A stretch of DNA of 64,000 nt, taken from Streptomyces sp. H39-S7. Lineage in GTDB: Bacteria; Actinomycetota; Actinomycetes; Streptomycetales; Streptomycetaceae. Position 1 is the first letter of the stretch; every line of letters begins with the position of its first letter. The position numbers and the translations under genes were made by a program. Location of the stretch: the NCBI RefSeq assembly GCF_027158205.1, contig NZ_JAPVLU010000002.1, positions 182,094 to 246,093 on the forward strand, read 5' to 3'. Below, piece after piece: positions 19,821 to 27,252 of the stretch. The notes under the pieces are model-generated. The model worked only from the letters and a program-made list of their open reading frames with translations. It was not told where the DNA came from and made no database searches.

Positions 19821-21035
19821 ATGATCCGTATCAGAGCAGTTTCCGGGGTGCCCGGCCTCCCGGCCGTCCTGCTGTTCGTGCTGCCCGGCGTCTGGTGCGG
19901 GCTGGTGCTGGCGGCCGCGTCGGTGGCGCCCGGGGTGCGGCTGCTGCCGGCGCTGGCGGTGGCACCCGCCATCGCGTGCGTGGGCAGCGGCCGGCGGCAG
20001 TGCGTGCTGGCCAGCGGTGCCACGGCGCTCGTCGCGCTGATGTCCGAAGCCGTGGGACAGAGTGCCCGCGAGGCGGAGGAGAGCCTGGGGACCGCGGTGG
20101 CGGTCCTCGCCGTGGTGGGCCTCTGCTTCTGGATGGCCGGCCGCCGGGCGGGGATGACCGCGGAGCTGGAACGCACCCGGGAGATCGCCGTCGCCACCCA
20201 GCGGGTGCTGCTGCGGCCACTGCCGGCGCGGGTGAACGGCTACGCCGTGGCGGGCGAATACCTCTCGGCCAGCGAGGGCGCCCGGGTCGGCGGCGATCTG
20301 TACGAGGTGCTGGCCACGCCGTACGGGCTGCGCGCGGTGCTCGGCGACGTCCGGGGCCACGGCCTGACCGCGATCGACTCCGTCGCCGCGCTGCTCGGCG
20401 GTTTCCGCGAGGCCGCGCACGACGAACCGGAACTGACCGGGGTGCTGGCCCGGCTGGACCGCTCGCTCCACCGCCACCTGCGGCAGCGCTCGTGCGCCGA
20501 GCACCCGGCGGTGGCGGACGCCGAGTCGCAGAACCCGGTCGCCGAGGAGTTCGTCACCCTGCTGCTGGTGCAGCTGGGCGACGACGGGACGCTGGAGAGC
20601 GTCAACTGCGGTCATCCGCAGCCCTATGTGGTCGGGCCCGACGCGGACGGCGAGCGGCCGCGGCCGCTCGCGCTGGGGGAGCCGCTGCCCCCGCTGGGCC
20701 TGCTGGACGACGCCGACCGGGCAACGCCGGCCCACCACGGCGTGCTGCTGCCCGGCCAGGCACTGGTGCTCCACACCGACGGACTGCAGGACGCCCGCAG
20801 CACGTCCGGGACGTTCTTCCCACTCCCCGAAGCCATGGCGGCCGCGGCCGCCATCGCGCGGATCGGCGGCGCAGTGGCCGCAGCACCCCTCGCCCGCGCG
20901 CTGAGCGCCGCTGCCCTGCGGCACACCGGCGGACGGCCGACGGACGACATAGCCCTGCTCGTCCTGCACCGACAGGCGGCACCCCTCCCGCTGCGGCACC
21001 GTCGCGCCGCACTGTCGGGAACGCCGCGCCACTGA
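19821..21035 (+). CDS. Membrane-anchored SpoIIE-type PP2C phosphatase
   Basis: The 404 residues begin with about three to four hydrophobic helices (LPAVLLFVLPGVWCGLVLAA and following, residues 10-115). A short linker leads to a SpoIIE/RsbU phosphatase domain at about 125-385. The metal-binding Asp residues are in VGGDLYEV, LGDVRGHGLTA, HTDGLQDAR and PTDDIALLVL. Such enzymes dephosphorylate anti-anti-sigma factors in the cytosol. No anti-sigma partner is adjacent. The ATG at 19821 follows a purine-rich stretch (GAGGGGGAGCC). The 288 bases upstream hold no gene; part of that stretch (19605-19640) is unusually AT-rich. Confidence 0.85.
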   Translation: MIRIRAVSGVPGLPAVLLFVLPGVWCGLVLAAASVAPGVRLLPALAVAPAIACVGSGRRQCVLASGATALVALMSEAVGQSAREAEESLGTAVAVLAVVGLCFWMAGRRAGMTAELERTREIAVATQRVLLRPLPARVNGYAVAGEYLSASEGARVGGDLYEVLATPYGLRAVLGDVRGHGLTAIDSVAALLGGFREAAHDEPELTGVLARLDRSLHRHLRQRSCAEHPAVADAESQNPVAEEFVTLLLVQLGDDGTLESVNCGHPQPYVVGPDADGERPRPLALGEPLPPLGLLDDADRATPAHHGVLLPGQALVLHTDGLQDARSTSGTFFPLPEAMAAAAAIARIGGAVAAAPLARALSAAALRHTGGRPTDDIALLVLHRQAAPLPLRHRRAALSGTPRH

Positions 21036-21048
21036 CGTGGGGAGCGTC

Positions 21049-21372
21049 CTACCAGGAGAGGCCCGACAGGCGGAGGTTCCGGCGCACGGCCGGCAACGCC
21101 GCGGTCATCGCCGCCGGCGCGGCGCCCGCGTCCAGGTCCAGCGCGGTGAACGGGGCGGACTCCGTCAGGTGCAGGGCGCGTGACATCGCGGGGCGGGATG
21201 CCTCGGTGCGGGACGCCGCGGGCACGAAGAAGCAGTGGTCGGGGTCCGGTGCGGCCGGCAGGCAGGCGTCACAGCACCAGACGGGGAAGTCGCCGCCCTC
21301 ACGCGGGCGCAGCGTGCCGACCCGCGTCGTCCCGGCGCCGCTCGCCGCGCAGCGGAAGCATGTACCGGTCAC
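21049..21372 (-). CDS. Small Cys-rich (zinc-ribbon-like) hypothetical protein
   Basis: A 107-residue protein with two Cys pairs, FRC preceded by TC (CFRC) and CCDAC, spaced about 25 residues apart and able to bind one zinc. The remainder (RALHLTESAPFTALDLDAG) is unlike any family I can name. GGGAGG seven bases before the GTG at 21372 strongly supports this start over longer readings. It ends 13 bases from the convergent phosphatase gene. The function is unknown. Confidence 0.6.
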   Translation of the reverse strand: MTGTCFRCAASGAGTTRVGTLRPREGGDFPVWCCDACLPAAPDPDHCFFVPAASRTEASRPAMSRALHLTESAPFTALDLDAGAAPAAMTAALPAVRRNLRLSGLSW

Positions 21373-21562
21373 GGTCGGGCCTCCCGGAGATCGTTGCGGA
21401 CCGCACCACCCGCCCTGCCGCGGTGTGCCTGGCAACGCAGGGCGAGTGGTGCGGGGTTGGCCGCCGCCAATGCACGAGGGGGAGTCGGCGGCCTGGACCA
21501 CAGTCAATCCCCCCGCCCACGCCGGGGGGAGCGTGTGCGACCGGCATATGCGGGTGCTCCGC

Positions 21563-21585
21563 TCACACCCCGTGTGAACGGGGTG
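21563..21585. promoter_or_regulatory. Nested palindromes upstream of the NsdA-like gene
   Basis: Two overlapping inverted repeats occur here: TCACAC-CCC-GTGTGA and CACCCCGT-GTGA-ACGGGGTG. Only one can form as a hairpin at a time, but both could be protein-binding sites. They lie 41-63 bases before the ATG, just upstream of a possible -10 (TACGCT at 21590). Confidence 0.45.
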
Positions 21586-21625
21586 GGACTACGCTGCGCG
21601 CAGTGGGCGAAACCAGGGGGCCCGG

Positions 21626-22963
21626 ATGGAACCCAACACGCTGTTCGACGCCGTTCTCGACGAGGCGGGTGCCTCGCACGCGGGACTGGCCGCCCGGATC
21701 AACGCGCTGGGCCGGGCCCGAGGGGTGCCGCTCCGCTACGACCGCACGGCGGTGACCCGCTGGATCAAGGGCCAGCGGCCCCGCGGCGAGGTGCCCGACC
21801 TGATCCGGGAGGTGCTCGGCGGCCTGGTGCAACGTCCGCTGTCCCTCGCCGACATCGGGATGGACCGGGGGGCGGTGGCCCCGACGGCGGGTTCCCCGCT
21901 GACCGGATTCGTGGAACGTGCCACGGCGTTATGGCGTGCCGACGAACAGCAGCGCCCCCATGTGCGCACCGCGCCCGTGCTGACCGGACCCAAGGCGGTC
22001 ATGCCGCTGTGGGAGTGGGAGAACCCGCCGGAGGACATGGACGTCTCCCGGACCGGGGTGCAGCGGGTGACCGGCGCCGACGTGGCCATGCTGCACGCCG
22101 CCCGCGCGCACTACGAGGAGCTGTACCGGGGCGCGGGCGGCGTGGCCACCCGCGACCGCGTCGTCGGCTTCCTCAACGTCCAGGCCGCGCCGCTGCTGCG
22201 CGGACGCTACTCCGACCCGTTGGGCCGGCAACTGCACCGCGCGGTCGGGGCGCTCGTCGGGATCGCCGGGATCTGCGCCTACGACACGGACGCGCACGGG
22301 CTCGCGCAGCGCTACTTCCACCAGTCGCTGCGGCTGGCCAAGGCGTCGGGGGACCGGGGCCTCGGCGCCTGCGTGGTCGGCATGCTGGTCTACCAGTCGC
22401 TCCATCTGCGCGACTACCGGCAGGCGGTGGCGTTCGCCGAGGCGGCGCTGCGCACGGCGGGTCACAACGTCACCCCGGCGCTGGCCGCCGACCTGTACGC
22501 GATGCAGGCCAAGGCGTACGGGCGGCTCGGCGACCGGCCCAGCGCCCACCGCTGCGCCCGGCTCGCCGAGACCGCGGAGCAGCGCATCCGGGCCGAGGAG
22601 GAACCCGCGGAGACCGCCTATGTCCAACCGGGTCTGGTGGACGTTCAGTTGGCCGAGACGTACATGAGCCTCGGTGAGCTGCGGCCCGCCCTCGAACACG
22701 CGGTCCAGGCGGTGACCGCGCCCTCGCACGCGCGCGGACGGGTGCACCGGCTGGCCGTGCTGACCCATGTGGAGCTGCGCCGGGGCGAGGCCGATCACGC
22801 CGCGACCCTCGCGGTCCGGATGGTGGAGCAGGGGCGGGGTATGGAGTCGCAGCGGCTGCGCGACCGGTTCGCGGCGGTCCGCAGTCATCTGGCCACCTAC
22901 GACAACGTGCTGGCGGTCCAGGCCGCGGGGCTCATCGACGAGCTGCTCCGCGTTCCGCTGTGA
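21626..22963 (+). CDS. NsdA-like TPR regulatory protein with a TTA codon
   Basis: The 445 residues resemble the NsdA-type regulators of Streptomyces development and antibiotic production. An N-terminal helix-turn-helix-like module (LAARINALGRARG, then RYDRTAVTRWIKGQRPRGEVPDLI) is followed by a central LWRADEQ and PLWEWENPPEDMDVSRTG block, then TPR-like helices (AQRYFHQSLRLAKASGDRGL, AVAFAEAALRTAG). Residue 102 is encoded by TTA (21929-21931), rare in this genus and read only by the bldA tRNA, implying developmental timing of translation. It is transcribed alone behind nested palindromes. The family assignment rests on pattern memory and could be a paralogue. Confidence 0.75.
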   Translation: MEPNTLFDAVLDEAGASHAGLAARINALGRARGVPLRYDRTAVTRWIKGQRPRGEVPDLIREVLGGLVQRPLSLADIGMDRGAVAPTAGSPLTGFVERATALWRADEQQRPHVRTAPVLTGPKAVMPLWEWENPPEDMDVSRTGVQRVTGADVAMLHAARAHYEELYRGAGGVATRDRVVGFLNVQAAPLLRGRYSDPLGRQLHRAVGALVGIAGICAYDTDAHGLAQRYFHQSLRLAKASGDRGLGACVVGMLVYQSLHLRDYRQAVAFAEAALRTAGHNVTPALAADLYAMQAKAYGRLGDRPSAHRCARLAETAEQRIRAEEEPAETAYVQPGLVDVQLAETYMSLGELRPALEHAVQAVTAPSHARGRVHRLAVLTHVELRRGEADHAATLAVRMVEQGRGMESQRLRDRFAAVRSHLATYDNVLAVQAAGLIDELLRVPL

Positions 22964-23015
22964 CGTTGCTGCGAGCTGCGATGTTGTCACCATCCGAAAG
23001 GAAGGTGGCGGAATC

Positions 23016-23546
23016 GTGCAATGGAAGAACCTTAGTGAGCGAACCGTGTACACAAATCGCTGGATGCGCGTCAATCTCGCTGATGTCGAACTGCCCGACG
23101 GGCGGCACCTCGACCACTACCTGATCAGGCTGCGGCCCGTCGCGCTGGCGACCGCGGTCAACGAGGCGAACGAGGTGCTGCTGCTGTGGCGGCACCGCTT
23201 CATCACCGACAGCTGGGGGTGGGAGTTGGCGGCCGGGGTCGTCGAGGACGGCGAGGACATCGAGACGGCGGCGGCCCGGGAGATGCTGGAGGAGACCGGT
23301 TGGCGCCCGGGGCGGCTGCGGCACCTGCTGACGGTCGAGCCCTCCAACGGCCTAACCGACGCACGTCACTTCGTCTACTGGTCGGAGGAGGCGGAGTACG
23401 TCGGCCATCCGGAGGACGACTTCGAGTCGGACCGCCGGGAGTGGGTGCCGCTCAAGACCGTGCCGGACATGGTCGCGCGCGGTGAGGTCCCCGCGTCGAA
23501 CATGGCCGCCGCGCTCCTGATGCTGCATCACCTGCGCCTTGGCTGA
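23016..23546 (+). CDS. Nudix hydrolase
   Basis: The 176 residues contain a perfect Nudix box, GVVEDGEDIETAAAREMLEE followed by TGW, which binds Mg2+ and cleaves a nucleoside-diphosphate-linked substrate. The N-terminal strand pattern (SERTVYTNRWMRVNLADVEL) is like ADP-sugar pyrophosphatases, but the substrate is not determined. The start is GTG at 23016; an ATG one base off is out of frame. The 3' end overlaps the convergent small membrane protein gene by 19 bases. Confidence 0.88.
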   Translation: MQWKNLSERTVYTNRWMRVNLADVELPDGRHLDHYLIRLRPVALATAVNEANEVLLLWRHRFITDSWGWELAAGVVEDGEDIETAAAREMLEETGWRPGRLRHLLTVEPSNGLTDARHFVYWSEEAEYVGHPEDDFESDRREWVPLKTVPDMVARGEVPASNMAAALLMLHHLRLG

Positions 23547-23776
23547 TGCTCGCGGCCGAGCAGACTGTTCAGGACGTGGAGCGCGGCAGCCCGCCGTGCG
23601 GGCCTGCGGGACCACACGGCGGGTGCGGCGGCGCCGATCAGCAGCAGGAGCGAGAGGACGGCGACCGCGACCGCGGGCAGCAGCGCCCGGCGTCCGCCGA
23701 CCAGGATGGTGAGGGTGCTGAGAGGGAGGCTGAGGATCACGGGTGAGAGTGCTCTATGGGGATGGTCCGGTCTCAT
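23528..23776 (-). CDS. Small two-helix membrane protein
   Basis: The 82-residue ORF has two hydrophobic segments (LSPVILSLPLSTLTILVGG and LLPAVAVAVLSLLLLIGAAA) and a basic, Arg-rich C-terminus. I do not recognise a family. No clear ribosome-binding site precedes the ATG at 23776. A GTG at 23740 is an alternative start that would begin inside the first hydrophobic stretch. It is divergent from the DNA-binding protein gene and converges with the Nudix gene. It may not be real. Confidence 0.45.
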   Translation of the reverse strand: MRPDHPHRALSPVILSLPLSTLTILVGGRRALLPAVAVAVLSLLLLIGAAAPAVWSRRPARRAAALHVLNSLLGREHQPRRR

Positions 23777-23799
23777 GTAAAAATAGTGAAGCACGTGAG

Positions 23800-23812
23800 A
23801 GACGTTTCGTCT
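23800..23812. promoter_or_regulatory. AGACG-TTT-CGTCT inverted repeat in an AT-rich divergent spacer
   Basis: The short spacer between the small membrane protein and the DNA-binding protein contains an AT-rich run (GTAAAAATAGTGAA) and the perfect inverted repeat AGACG-TTT-CGTCT. It is a plausible operator, perhaps for the adjacent helix-turn-helix protein. Confidence 0.4.
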
Positions 23813-23831
23813 ACGAATTGGGACGGTGGGC

Positions 23832-24230
23832 ATGGTGGGCAGTGAGCGCCGCGATCAGCTGTCCCGGTTGGTCCTGGAGGCGCAGACGGCGGGGGACTCG
23901 TACCAGGACCTCGCCGACCGGGCCATCGACCCGGTGACCGGAGCCACCGTCTCCAAGCCGTACCTGCACAAGCTCGCCCGCGGCCAGGTCGCCACGGCGC
24001 CCGGCCCCGTCCAGCTGCGGGCGATCGCCGCCGCCCTGCGCCGGCCGGCCGCGCTCGTGCAGCGGGCCGCCGCCGAGCAGTTCCTCGGCTGGGTCTCGGA
24101 CGAGGTGCAGGGGTACGACGACGACATGCGCGTCATCGTCACGTACGCCGAGGCGATGCCGCCGGCCGAGCGCAGGCAGCTGCGCGCGACGGTCGAGGCG
24201 TGGGAGCGGGCACGGGCCGAGGAGCGGTAG
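23832..24230 (+). CDS. XRE-like helix-turn-helix DNA-binding protein
   Basis: A 132-residue protein with an N-terminal Cro/C1-like domain: RLVLEAQTAGDSYQDLADRA, VSKPYLHKLARGQVATAPGP and LRAIAAALRRPAALVQRAAA. This is the layout of actinobacterial XRE regulators that read a degenerate helix-turn-helix. The C-terminal helix (PPAERRQLRATVEAWERARA) could dimerise. The target is unknown; the palindrome just upstream suggests self-control. GTG starts lie at 23826 and 23835; ATG 23832 is preferred. Confidence 0.75.
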   Translation: MVGSERRDQLSRLVLEAQTAGDSYQDLADRAIDPVTGATVSKPYLHKLARGQVATAPGPVQLRAIAAALRRPAALVQRAAAEQFLGWVSDEVQGYDDDMRVIVTYAEAMPPAERRQLRATVEAWERARAEER

Positions 24231-24270
24231 CGCGGTGCCGGACGACCCCGGTGCGGGCTACGGCGATGTC

Positions 24271-24307
24271 CGGCCAAAGGGCCGATCGGCCGTGCGGTAG
24301 TTGGCCG
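24271..24307. repeat. Inverted repeat CGGCCAA-N23-TTGGCCG
   Basis: Seven-base perfect arms lie 40 bases downstream of the helix-turn-helix gene, and the interior also contains GGGCC/GGCC self-complementary stretches. It could be a terminator or an operator for the following small gene. Confidence 0.35.
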
Positions 24308-24412
24308 GTAGGGCTGTTGCCGGGGTGCGGACCCGGCGGTACGTTGCCCGGTGACGCGCATCCGGTGCCTGGATTCCGCCGGCCGCGCGCGTGCCACCGA
24401 TGGGGAAACACC

Positions 24413-24631
24413 GTGATCCGGATCGTCTATCTCCTGGCCCCTCTCGAGCCCGATGTCGGCGCGGTCGTCCGCGAACGCCGCGGCCGGGTCGAGGTCTATC
24501 TCTCGGACCGCCACCACACCCGTGACGGAGTCGCGGCCCTCAACAGCGCCTGCGAGGAGCTGCTCGCGGCAGGGCACTGGTTCCAGCTCTGGAAGGGCGA
24601 GATCGTCTCCATCCGGTCGCCCGAGCACTGA
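24413..24631 (+). CDS. Small conserved-looking hypothetical protein
   Basis: A 72-residue basic-acidic protein beginning MIRIVYLLAPLEPDVGAVV, with a predicted beta-alpha-beta pattern (RGRVEVYLSDR, GVAALNSACEELLAAGHWFQ). No catalytic motif or membrane helix is seen, and I cannot assign a function. GGGGA six bases before the GTG start supports translation. It ends 31 bases before the convergent TetR gene. Confidence 0.6.
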   Translation: MIRIVYLLAPLEPDVGAVVRERRGRVEVYLSDRHHTRDGVAALNSACEELLAAGHWFQLWKGEIVSIRSPEH

Positions 24632-24662
24632 CCGGGCGGCCGGTCCCGTGAACGGCCGCGGG

Positions 24663-25283
24663 TCAGCGCGCCGGTCCGGCCGCCTTCAGGGCAGTCACGG
24701 TGGCCGCCGCGAGGTTGTCGAGGTAACCGGTGGGGAGCGCGGAGCGGATCACGGCGAGCCGCCAGTAGAGCGGGCCCGCGATCAGGTCCAGGGACAGGTC
24801 CGCGTCGGTCCCCGCCGCCAGCTCGCCGCGCTCGACCGCCTTGCGCACGACGGCCGCCGAGATCCCGCGCTGGGTGTCGCGCAGCGCCGTCTGCAGCGCG
24901 GCGGCGATCTCCGGGTTGCGGGCCGCCTCGGCGAGCAGGTCAGGGATGATCTGCGACGCGACCGGATGCCGCAGGGCGCGCGCGGTGACCTCGAGCAGTA
25001 ACCGGACGTCACCGAGGAGCGAGCCGGTGTCCGGCGCGGGCATGCCCTGGACCGCCACGGCGGACACCGTGTCGAGGACCAGCGGCAGCTTCGAGCGCCA
25101 GCGCCGATAGACCGCCGCCTTGCCGACGCCGGCCCGGCGGGCGATCCCCTCGATGGACATCCGGCCGTAGCCGACCGCCGCCAGCTCATCGAAGACGGCG
25201 CTGCGGATGGCGTCCGTCACGTCCTCCCGGAGCACGGCGGCTCCCGCGGGGGCGCGACGAGGGGTTCGGGGCTCCGTAGGCAT
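24663..25283 (-). CDS. TetR-family transcriptional regulator
   Basis: At 206 residues the length is typical. The N-terminal helix-turn-helix is at about 22-68: AIRSAVFDELAAVGYGRMSI, then EGIARRAGVGKAAVYRRW. The C-terminal ligand domain belongs to the TetR_C group with IIPDLLAEAARNPEIAAAL. It is divergent from the TagGH-type exporter genes, 143 bases away, and is the obvious candidate to regulate them or itself. The spacer contains ACGGAACGGTTGCGTTCCAT, with GGAACG/CGTTCC half sites that could be its operator. Confidence 0.88.
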   Translation of the reverse strand: MPTEPRTPRRAPAGAAVLREDVTDAIRSAVFDELAAVGYGRMSIEGIARRAGVGKAAVYRRWRSKLPLVLDTVSAVAVQGMPAPDTGSLLGDVRLLLEVTARALRHPVASQIIPDLLAEAARNPEIAAALQTALRDTQRGISAAVVRKAVERGELAAGTDADLSLDLIAGPLYWRLAVIRSALPTGYLDNLAAATVTALKAAGPAR

Positions 25284-25305
25284 GCCACCGAGCCTAGCGC
25301 GACGA

Positions 25306-25334
25306 GGCGACGGAACGGTTGCGTTCCATCCAAG
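25306..25334. promoter_or_regulatory. GGAACGGTTGCGTTCC inverted repeat, candidate TetR operator
   Basis: GGAACG (25313-25318) and CGTTCC (25322-25327) are exact inverse complements separated by three bases. They sit between the TetR start and the exporter gene, and a further CCGTTCC occurs about 45 bases downstream (25371-25377). Confidence 0.5.
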
Positions 25335-25426
25335 AAATGCTCTACGGTCGAGTCACGCGACGAGACGGATCCGTTCCGTCGTGGCGTATTCACTCCCCGT
25401 TTTCGCCTCGAACGAAAGCGCGTCAC

Positions 25427-26347
25427 ATGACCTTGCACACGGACGCCCCCGCGGCGGCGCAGGACCTGGACAGGCCCGACGGCGGGCTGTCGGCCGCTGA
25501 TCTGGCGGCGAAGTACGGGCTGTCGGTCAGTGGTGCCCGGCCGGGCCTTGCGGAGTACACCCGGCAGTTGTGGGGCCGGCGGCACTTCATCAATGAGTTC
25601 GCGAAGGCGCGGACGCACGCGCAGTACACCGATGCGCGGCTGGGTCAGCTGTGGCAGGTGATGACGCCGTTGCTGAACGCGGCGGTGTACTACCTGATCT
25701 TCGGGTTGTTGCTGGGGACCGATCGTGGCGTGGACAACTTCATCGCGTTCCTGGTGACGGGCATCTTCATCTTCACGTTCACCCAGTCGTCGATCATGAG
25801 TGGGGTGAAGGCGGTCTCGGGGAATCTGGGGCTGATCCGGGCGTTGCACTTCCCGCGGGCGTCGATGCCGATCGCGTTCACGTTGATGCAGTTGCAGCAG
25901 TTGCTGATGTCGATGCTGGTGCTGTTCTCGATCGTGTTGATGACCGGTGAGGTGCCGACCTGGTCGTGGCTGCTGGCGATTCCGGCGTTGTTCATCCAGT
26001 CGGTGTTCAATGCCGGTCTGGCGCTGGTGGTGGCGCGGTTGGGCAGCAAGATGACGGACCTGGCGCAGTTGATGCCGTTCATTCTGCGGACGTGGATGTA
26101 CACGTCGGGTGTGATGTACAGCATCGCCAATTTCACGAAGGACGCACCGTATTTCGTGCGGCTCCTGCTGGATGTCAATCCCATCGCGGTGTACATCGAT
26201 CTGATGCGTTTCGCGTTGATCGACAGTGTGACGGCGGAGCAGATGCCGCCGCACGTGTGGGCGGTCGGAGTGGGCTGGGCGGTCCTGGCGGGCGTCGGCG
26301 GGTACGTGTATTTCTGGAAGGCTGAGGAGAAGTACGGCCGTGGCTGA
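25427..26347 (+). CDS. ABC-2 type polysaccharide/teichoic acid export permease (TagG-like)
   Basis: The 306 residues have a cytosolic N-terminus of about 65 residues and six transmembrane helices. The amphipathic entry helix and YTDARLGQLWQVMTPLLNAA are diagnostic of O-antigen/teichoic acid permeases, as is the late VNPIAVYIDLMRFALID. It would flip a lipid-linked polymer with the ATPase encoded next; the two genes overlap by 8 bases. The middle of the gene uses many more G- and T-ending codons (TTG, GTG, GCG, CGG) than its neighbours. Confidence 0.88.
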   Translation: MTLHTDAPAAAQDLDRPDGGLSAADLAAKYGLSVSGARPGLAEYTRQLWGRRHFINEFAKARTHAQYTDARLGQLWQVMTPLLNAAVYYLIFGLLLGTDRGVDNFIAFLVTGIFIFTFTQSSIMSGVKAVSGNLGLIRALHFPRASMPIAFTLMQLQQLLMSMLVLFSIVLMTGEVPTWSWLLAIPALFIQSVFNAGLALVVARLGSKMTDLAQLMPFILRTWMYTSGVMYSIANFTKDAPYFVRLLLDVNPIAVYIDLMRFALIDSVTAEQMPPHVWAVGVGWAVLAGVGGYVYFWKAEEKYGRG

Positions 26348-27170
26348 GACAGCGGAGATCGACAAGAGCGCCACCGGTACCGATCACCCAGCCGCCGTCG
26401 CGGCCCCGGCCGAGAGCCGGATCCCGACGGTCATCGCGGATGACGTCCACATCGTCTACCGGGTGCACGGCGCGGGGAACAGCAAGGGCAGCGCGACGGC
26501 CGCCCTCGGGCGCATCATCTCGCGCAAGTCCTCGCCCAATGTCCGGCTGGTGCACGCGGTGCGCGGGGTGAGCTTCACCGCGTACCGGGGCGAGGCCATC
26601 GGCCTGATCGGGTCGAACGGGTCGGGCAAGTCGACGATGCTGCGGGCGATCGCGGGTCTGCTGCCGCCGGAGAGCGGCCGGGTCTACACCGACGGCCAGC
26701 CGTCACTGCTGGGCGTGAACGCGGCGCTGATGAACGACCTGACCGGTGAGCGGAACGTCATTCTGGGCGGTCTGGCGATGGGTATGACGCAGGAGGAGAT
26801 CCGCGAGCGCTACCAGGGCATCGTGGAGTTCTCGGGCATCAACGAGAAGGGCGACTTCATCTCGCTGCCGATGCGCACGTATTCCTCGGGCATGGCGGCG
26901 CGGCTGCGGTTCTCCATCGCGGCGGCCAAGAACCATGACGTGCTGATGATCGACGAGGCGCTCGCCACCGGCGACCGCTCCTTCCAGCGGCGCTCCGAGG
27001 CCCGGATCCGCGAGCTGCGCAAGGAGGCGGGCACGGTCTTCCTGGTCAGCCACAACAACAAGTCGATCCGTGACACCTGCGACCGGGTGCTGTGGCTGGA
27101 GAAGGGCGAGCTCCTGATGGACGGCCCCACCGAGGAAGTCGTCAGCGCCTACGAGAAATCCAACGCGTAA
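26340..27170 (+). CDS. ABC transporter ATP-binding protein (TagH/Wzt-like)
   Basis: A 276-residue nucleotide-binding subunit. Walker A is GSNGSGKST, the signature YSSGMAARLRFS (SSGM rather than LSGGQ, as in teichoic/O-antigen exporters), Walker B VLMIDEALATGD and the switch His in FLVSHNNKSI. An N-terminal extension of about 35 residues precedes the core. The C-terminal glycan-binding domain of some Wzt proteins is absent. It pairs with the permease encoded upstream, and a terminator follows. Confidence 0.92.
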   Translation: MAETAEIDKSATGTDHPAAVAAPAESRIPTVIADDVHIVYRVHGAGNSKGSATAALGRIISRKSSPNVRLVHAVRGVSFTAYRGEAIGLIGSNGSGKSTMLRAIAGLLPPESGRVYTDGQPSLLGVNAALMNDLTGERNVILGGLAMGMTQEEIRERYQGIVEFSGINEKGDFISLPMRTYSSGMAARLRFSIAAAKNHDVLMIDEALATGDRSFQRRSEARIRELRKEAGTVFLVSHNNKSIRDTCDRVLWLEKGELLMDGPTEEVVSAYEKSNA

Positions 27171-27199
27171 ACGTATGAACGTATAACCGCATAAAAAGG

Positions 27200-27231
27200 A
27201 ACCGGCCCGCCGTGCGAACGGCGGGCCGGTT
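27200..27231. terminator. Hairpin terminator between convergent genes
   Basis: A perfect 14-bp stem AACCGGCCCGCCGT / ACGGCGGGCCGGTT with a GCGA loop is preceded by AAAAAGG and followed by TCTCC. It serves the exporter operon and probably the convergent dehydrogenase. Confidence 0.85.
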
Positions 27232-27252
27232 TCTCCGTATTCAGCCGTGCTG

